Below, piece after piece: positions 32,237 to 32,248 of a stretch of DNA of 32,248 nucleotides (positions are counted from its first letter, which is position 1; every line of letters begins with the position of its first letter). This DNA comes from Candidatus Zixiibacteriota bacterium. Lineage in GTDB: Bacteria; Zixibacteria; MSB-5A5; SM1-73. The position numbers and the translations under genes are program-made. The notes below the pieces were generated by a model. The model ran no database searches. It was given only the letters and a program-made list of their open reading frames with translations, and had not been told where the DNA came from. Where the stretch lies: positions 1 through 32,248 of the forward strand of contig JAGMFA010000003.1 of assembly GCA_023127875.1 (NCBI GenBank). Direction: 5' to 3'.

Positions 32237-32248
32237 TTCTAACTCGCT

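Noticed and set aside
1..32248. CRISPR array, prophage, tRNA or rRNA
   Set aside because: No regularly spaced identical repeats with unique spacers, no phage or integrase genes (the tail-fibre-like gene stands alone with a signal peptide) and no cloverleaf or rRNA signature were seen by eye.

Overview
The window looks like a chromosomal segment of an uncultured bacterium of the Fibrobacteres-Chlorobi-Bacteroidetes (FCB) side of the tree, perhaps Zixibacteria or a related candidate phylum. Three proteins end in a type IX secretion (T9SS) type A sorting domain (NYPNPFNP...). Three carry the dockerin-like repeat GDxNxDGxxDxGDVVYLxNYLxKGGPP, and an ABC operon resembles the Bacteroidetes gliding genes gldA/F/G. 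The taxon is inferred from family knowledge only; there is no rRNA in the window.

Layout. 1-4.6 kb: a membrane-anchored staphylococcal-type nuclease, then on the minus strand a soluble PAS histidine kinase followed by its likely partner, a receiver protein without an output domain. 4.6-19.1 kb: a cluster of large exported surface proteins. These are a subtilisin/FG-GAP/ASPIC-UnbV/dockerin/cohesin-like/T9SS protein, a small dockerin/cohesin-like/T9SS protein, a beta-roll tail-fibre-like protein, a plus-strand 10-repeat FG-GAP/T9SS protein, and a seven-bladed propeller protein ending in a dockerin. 19.7-23.8 kb: a zinc alcohol dehydrogenase, a secreted oligoendopeptidase F and a small tryptophan-rich lipoprotein. 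24.3-29 kb: an ABC transporter operon (ATPase, ABC-2 permease, GldG-like protein) and, after a repeat-filled gap, a DUF4340 protein. 29.5-32.2 kb: pyrF, a 54-residue rubredoxin with a near-consensus promoter, a PTS EIIA-type protein and a GIY-YIG nuclease.

The most unusual material is in the surface-protein cluster and the intergenic DNA. Two surface genes (8.5 and 13.0 kb) share a long promoter-leader cassette with TTTAAG repeats at an exact 11-bp period, the geometry of an OmpR/PhoB-type operator, placed 11 bp before a conserved TATCTT. These two genes and the propeller gene (19.05 kb) also share a leader made of degenerate heptads, then a mini-hairpin, then GGAGGTG. Two of the surface genes are broken by a single lesion: a one-base frameshift separates a signal peptide from its protease, and a single in-frame TGA lies in blade 5 of 7. 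A third carries a G9 tract.

The intergenic regions are full of GTAG-hairpin...hairpin-CTAC elements. These have the architecture of REP/BIME elements mobilised by RAYT transposases, but their stems vary with compensating changes. Degenerate heptanucleotide arrays (STRR-like) and other nested inverted repeats are also present. No tRNA, rRNA, CRISPR array, phage or recognisable transposase gene was seen.
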